Positions 5,516-5,985 of a stretch of 5,985 nucleotides of DNA are shown piece after piece. Location of the stretch: the NCBI GenBank assembly GCA_023388675.1, contig JAEWFU010000070.1, positions 1 to 5,985 on the forward strand. The letters are read 5' to 3'. The notes beneath the pieces are model-generated. The model had not been told where the DNA came from, did not search any database, and saw only the letters and a list, made by a program, of their open reading frames with translations. The DNA is from Pseudomonadota bacterium (GTDB lineage Bacteria; Pseudomonadota; Alphaproteobacteria; Rhizobiales; Rhizobiaceae). The first letter of the stretch is position 1. The number at the start of each line of letters is the position of its first letter. A program made the translations under genes and the position numbers.

Positions 5516-5985
5516 CTAGTTGCGGAACAGCAGCAGGATGTTCTCGGCGTAGGAATTGGCGATCTGGAGGGATTGGACGCCGAGCTGCTGCTGCACCTGT
5601 AGTGCCTGTAGCCGGGTCGATTCCTTGTTCATGTCGGCATCGACGAGCTGGCCGACACCGCGGTCGATCGAATCCATCATGTTGGACGTGTAGTCATTCT
5701 GCAGGTCGACGCGCTTCTTGATCGCGCCGATCGCGGTCGCGGCGTTGGCCATTTCCGCCAGCGTCTGGTCGACGACCGCCAGCATCTGCTCGAGTTGCTC
5801 ATCGGTGTGTCCAACCACATTCAGCGAAGCAACCGCATAGCCATCGGTCGCCGCCACCGTGCCGGCGACGGCTGCGGTGGCGGTGTCGTCGCGCTTGCCG
5901 GTCGTGCCGAGGCGCAGGCCTTCGAGCATGCCCATCGTCTCGTTCGTGGTGGCGGCCGCGTCATAGAGCTTGATCGACTGCACAT
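5516..5985 (-). CDS. Flagellin, C-terminal part, 5' end outside window
   Basis: About 155 C-terminal residues of a flagellin, the filament subunit exported by the flagellar type III apparatus. The stop is TAG (5518-5516). The visible part includes a stretch of outer or D1 sequence, then the C-terminal D1/D0 helix. That helix holds RVDLQNDYTSNMMDSIDRGV, GQLVDADMNKESTRLQALQV and QQQLGVQSLQIANS, ending LLLFRN. This is the PF00700-type terminus in the form common in alphaproteobacteria (VDADMN-x-EST instead of the enteric I-D-x-D-x-A-x-E). The chain contains no Cys, as is usual for flagellins. The GTG at 5983 is an internal Val and not a start, since the frame runs off the window and the N-terminal D0/D1 domain is missing. 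It is convergent with the polysaccharide operon and separated from it by the hairpin. The number of flagellin copies and the promoter cannot be seen. Confidence 0.93.
   Translation of the reverse strand, partial: VQSIKLYDAAATTNETMGMLEGLRLGTTGKRDDTATAAVAGTVAATDGYAVASLNVVGHTDEQLEQMLAVVDQTLAEMANAATAIGAIKKRVDLQNDYTSNMMDSIDRGVGQLVDADMNKESTRLQALQVQQQLGVQSLQIANSYAENILLLFRN

Overview
The window holds chromosomal DNA that looks alphaproteobacterial. It is GC-rich, its flagellin C-terminus is of the FljK/Rhizobiales-Caulobacter type (GQLVDADMN then LQALQVQQQLG), and its exopolysaccharide genes are densely packed. I cannot fix the genus. Rhizobiales, Caulobacterales and Sphingomonadales are all compatible. 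I see no tRNA, rRNA, CRISPR array, insertion sequence or phage gene.

Layout. (1) 1-437, plus strand: C-terminal part of a nitrilase-superfamily carbon-nitrogen hydrolase, cut by the left edge. (2) 441-1628, minus strand: a Gfo/Idh/MocA-type NAD(P)-dependent sugar or cyclitol oxidoreductase, whose stop codon lies 3 bases from the hydrolase stop (convergent). (3) 1629-1803: divergent control region with an excellent sigma-54 (-24/-12) promoter match pointing right and a weak sigma-70-like candidate pointing left. (4) 1804-5442, plus strand: a tight three-gene polysaccharide operon. It encodes a polyprenyl-phosphate sugar-1-phosphate transferase, a WecG/TagA/CpsF glycosyltransferase and a Wzy/O-antigen-ligase-like membrane protein, with intergenic gaps of 11 and 7 bases. 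(5) 5461-5486: a hairpin between convergent genes. (6) 5516-5985, minus strand: C-terminal part of a flagellin, cut by the right edge.

The three operon genes make a coherent core for a lipid-linked (Wzx/Wzy-type) surface polysaccharide. The first loads a sugar phosphate on undecaprenyl phosphate, the second adds a further sugar, and the third polymerises or transfers the repeat. No flippase, chain-length regulator or export channel lies in the window, so these must be elsewhere. The same three protein classes occur in the Caulobacter holdfast pathway (HfsE, HfsJ, HfsC) and in xanthan synthesis (GumD, GumM, GumE).

The most noteworthy point is the sigma-54 promoter match in front of this operon. 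It would put synthesis under an NtrC-type activator, and it shows that the longest reading frame of the first gene is over-extended at its 5' end. I see no convincing sign of an entirely new system; the genes belong to known families.
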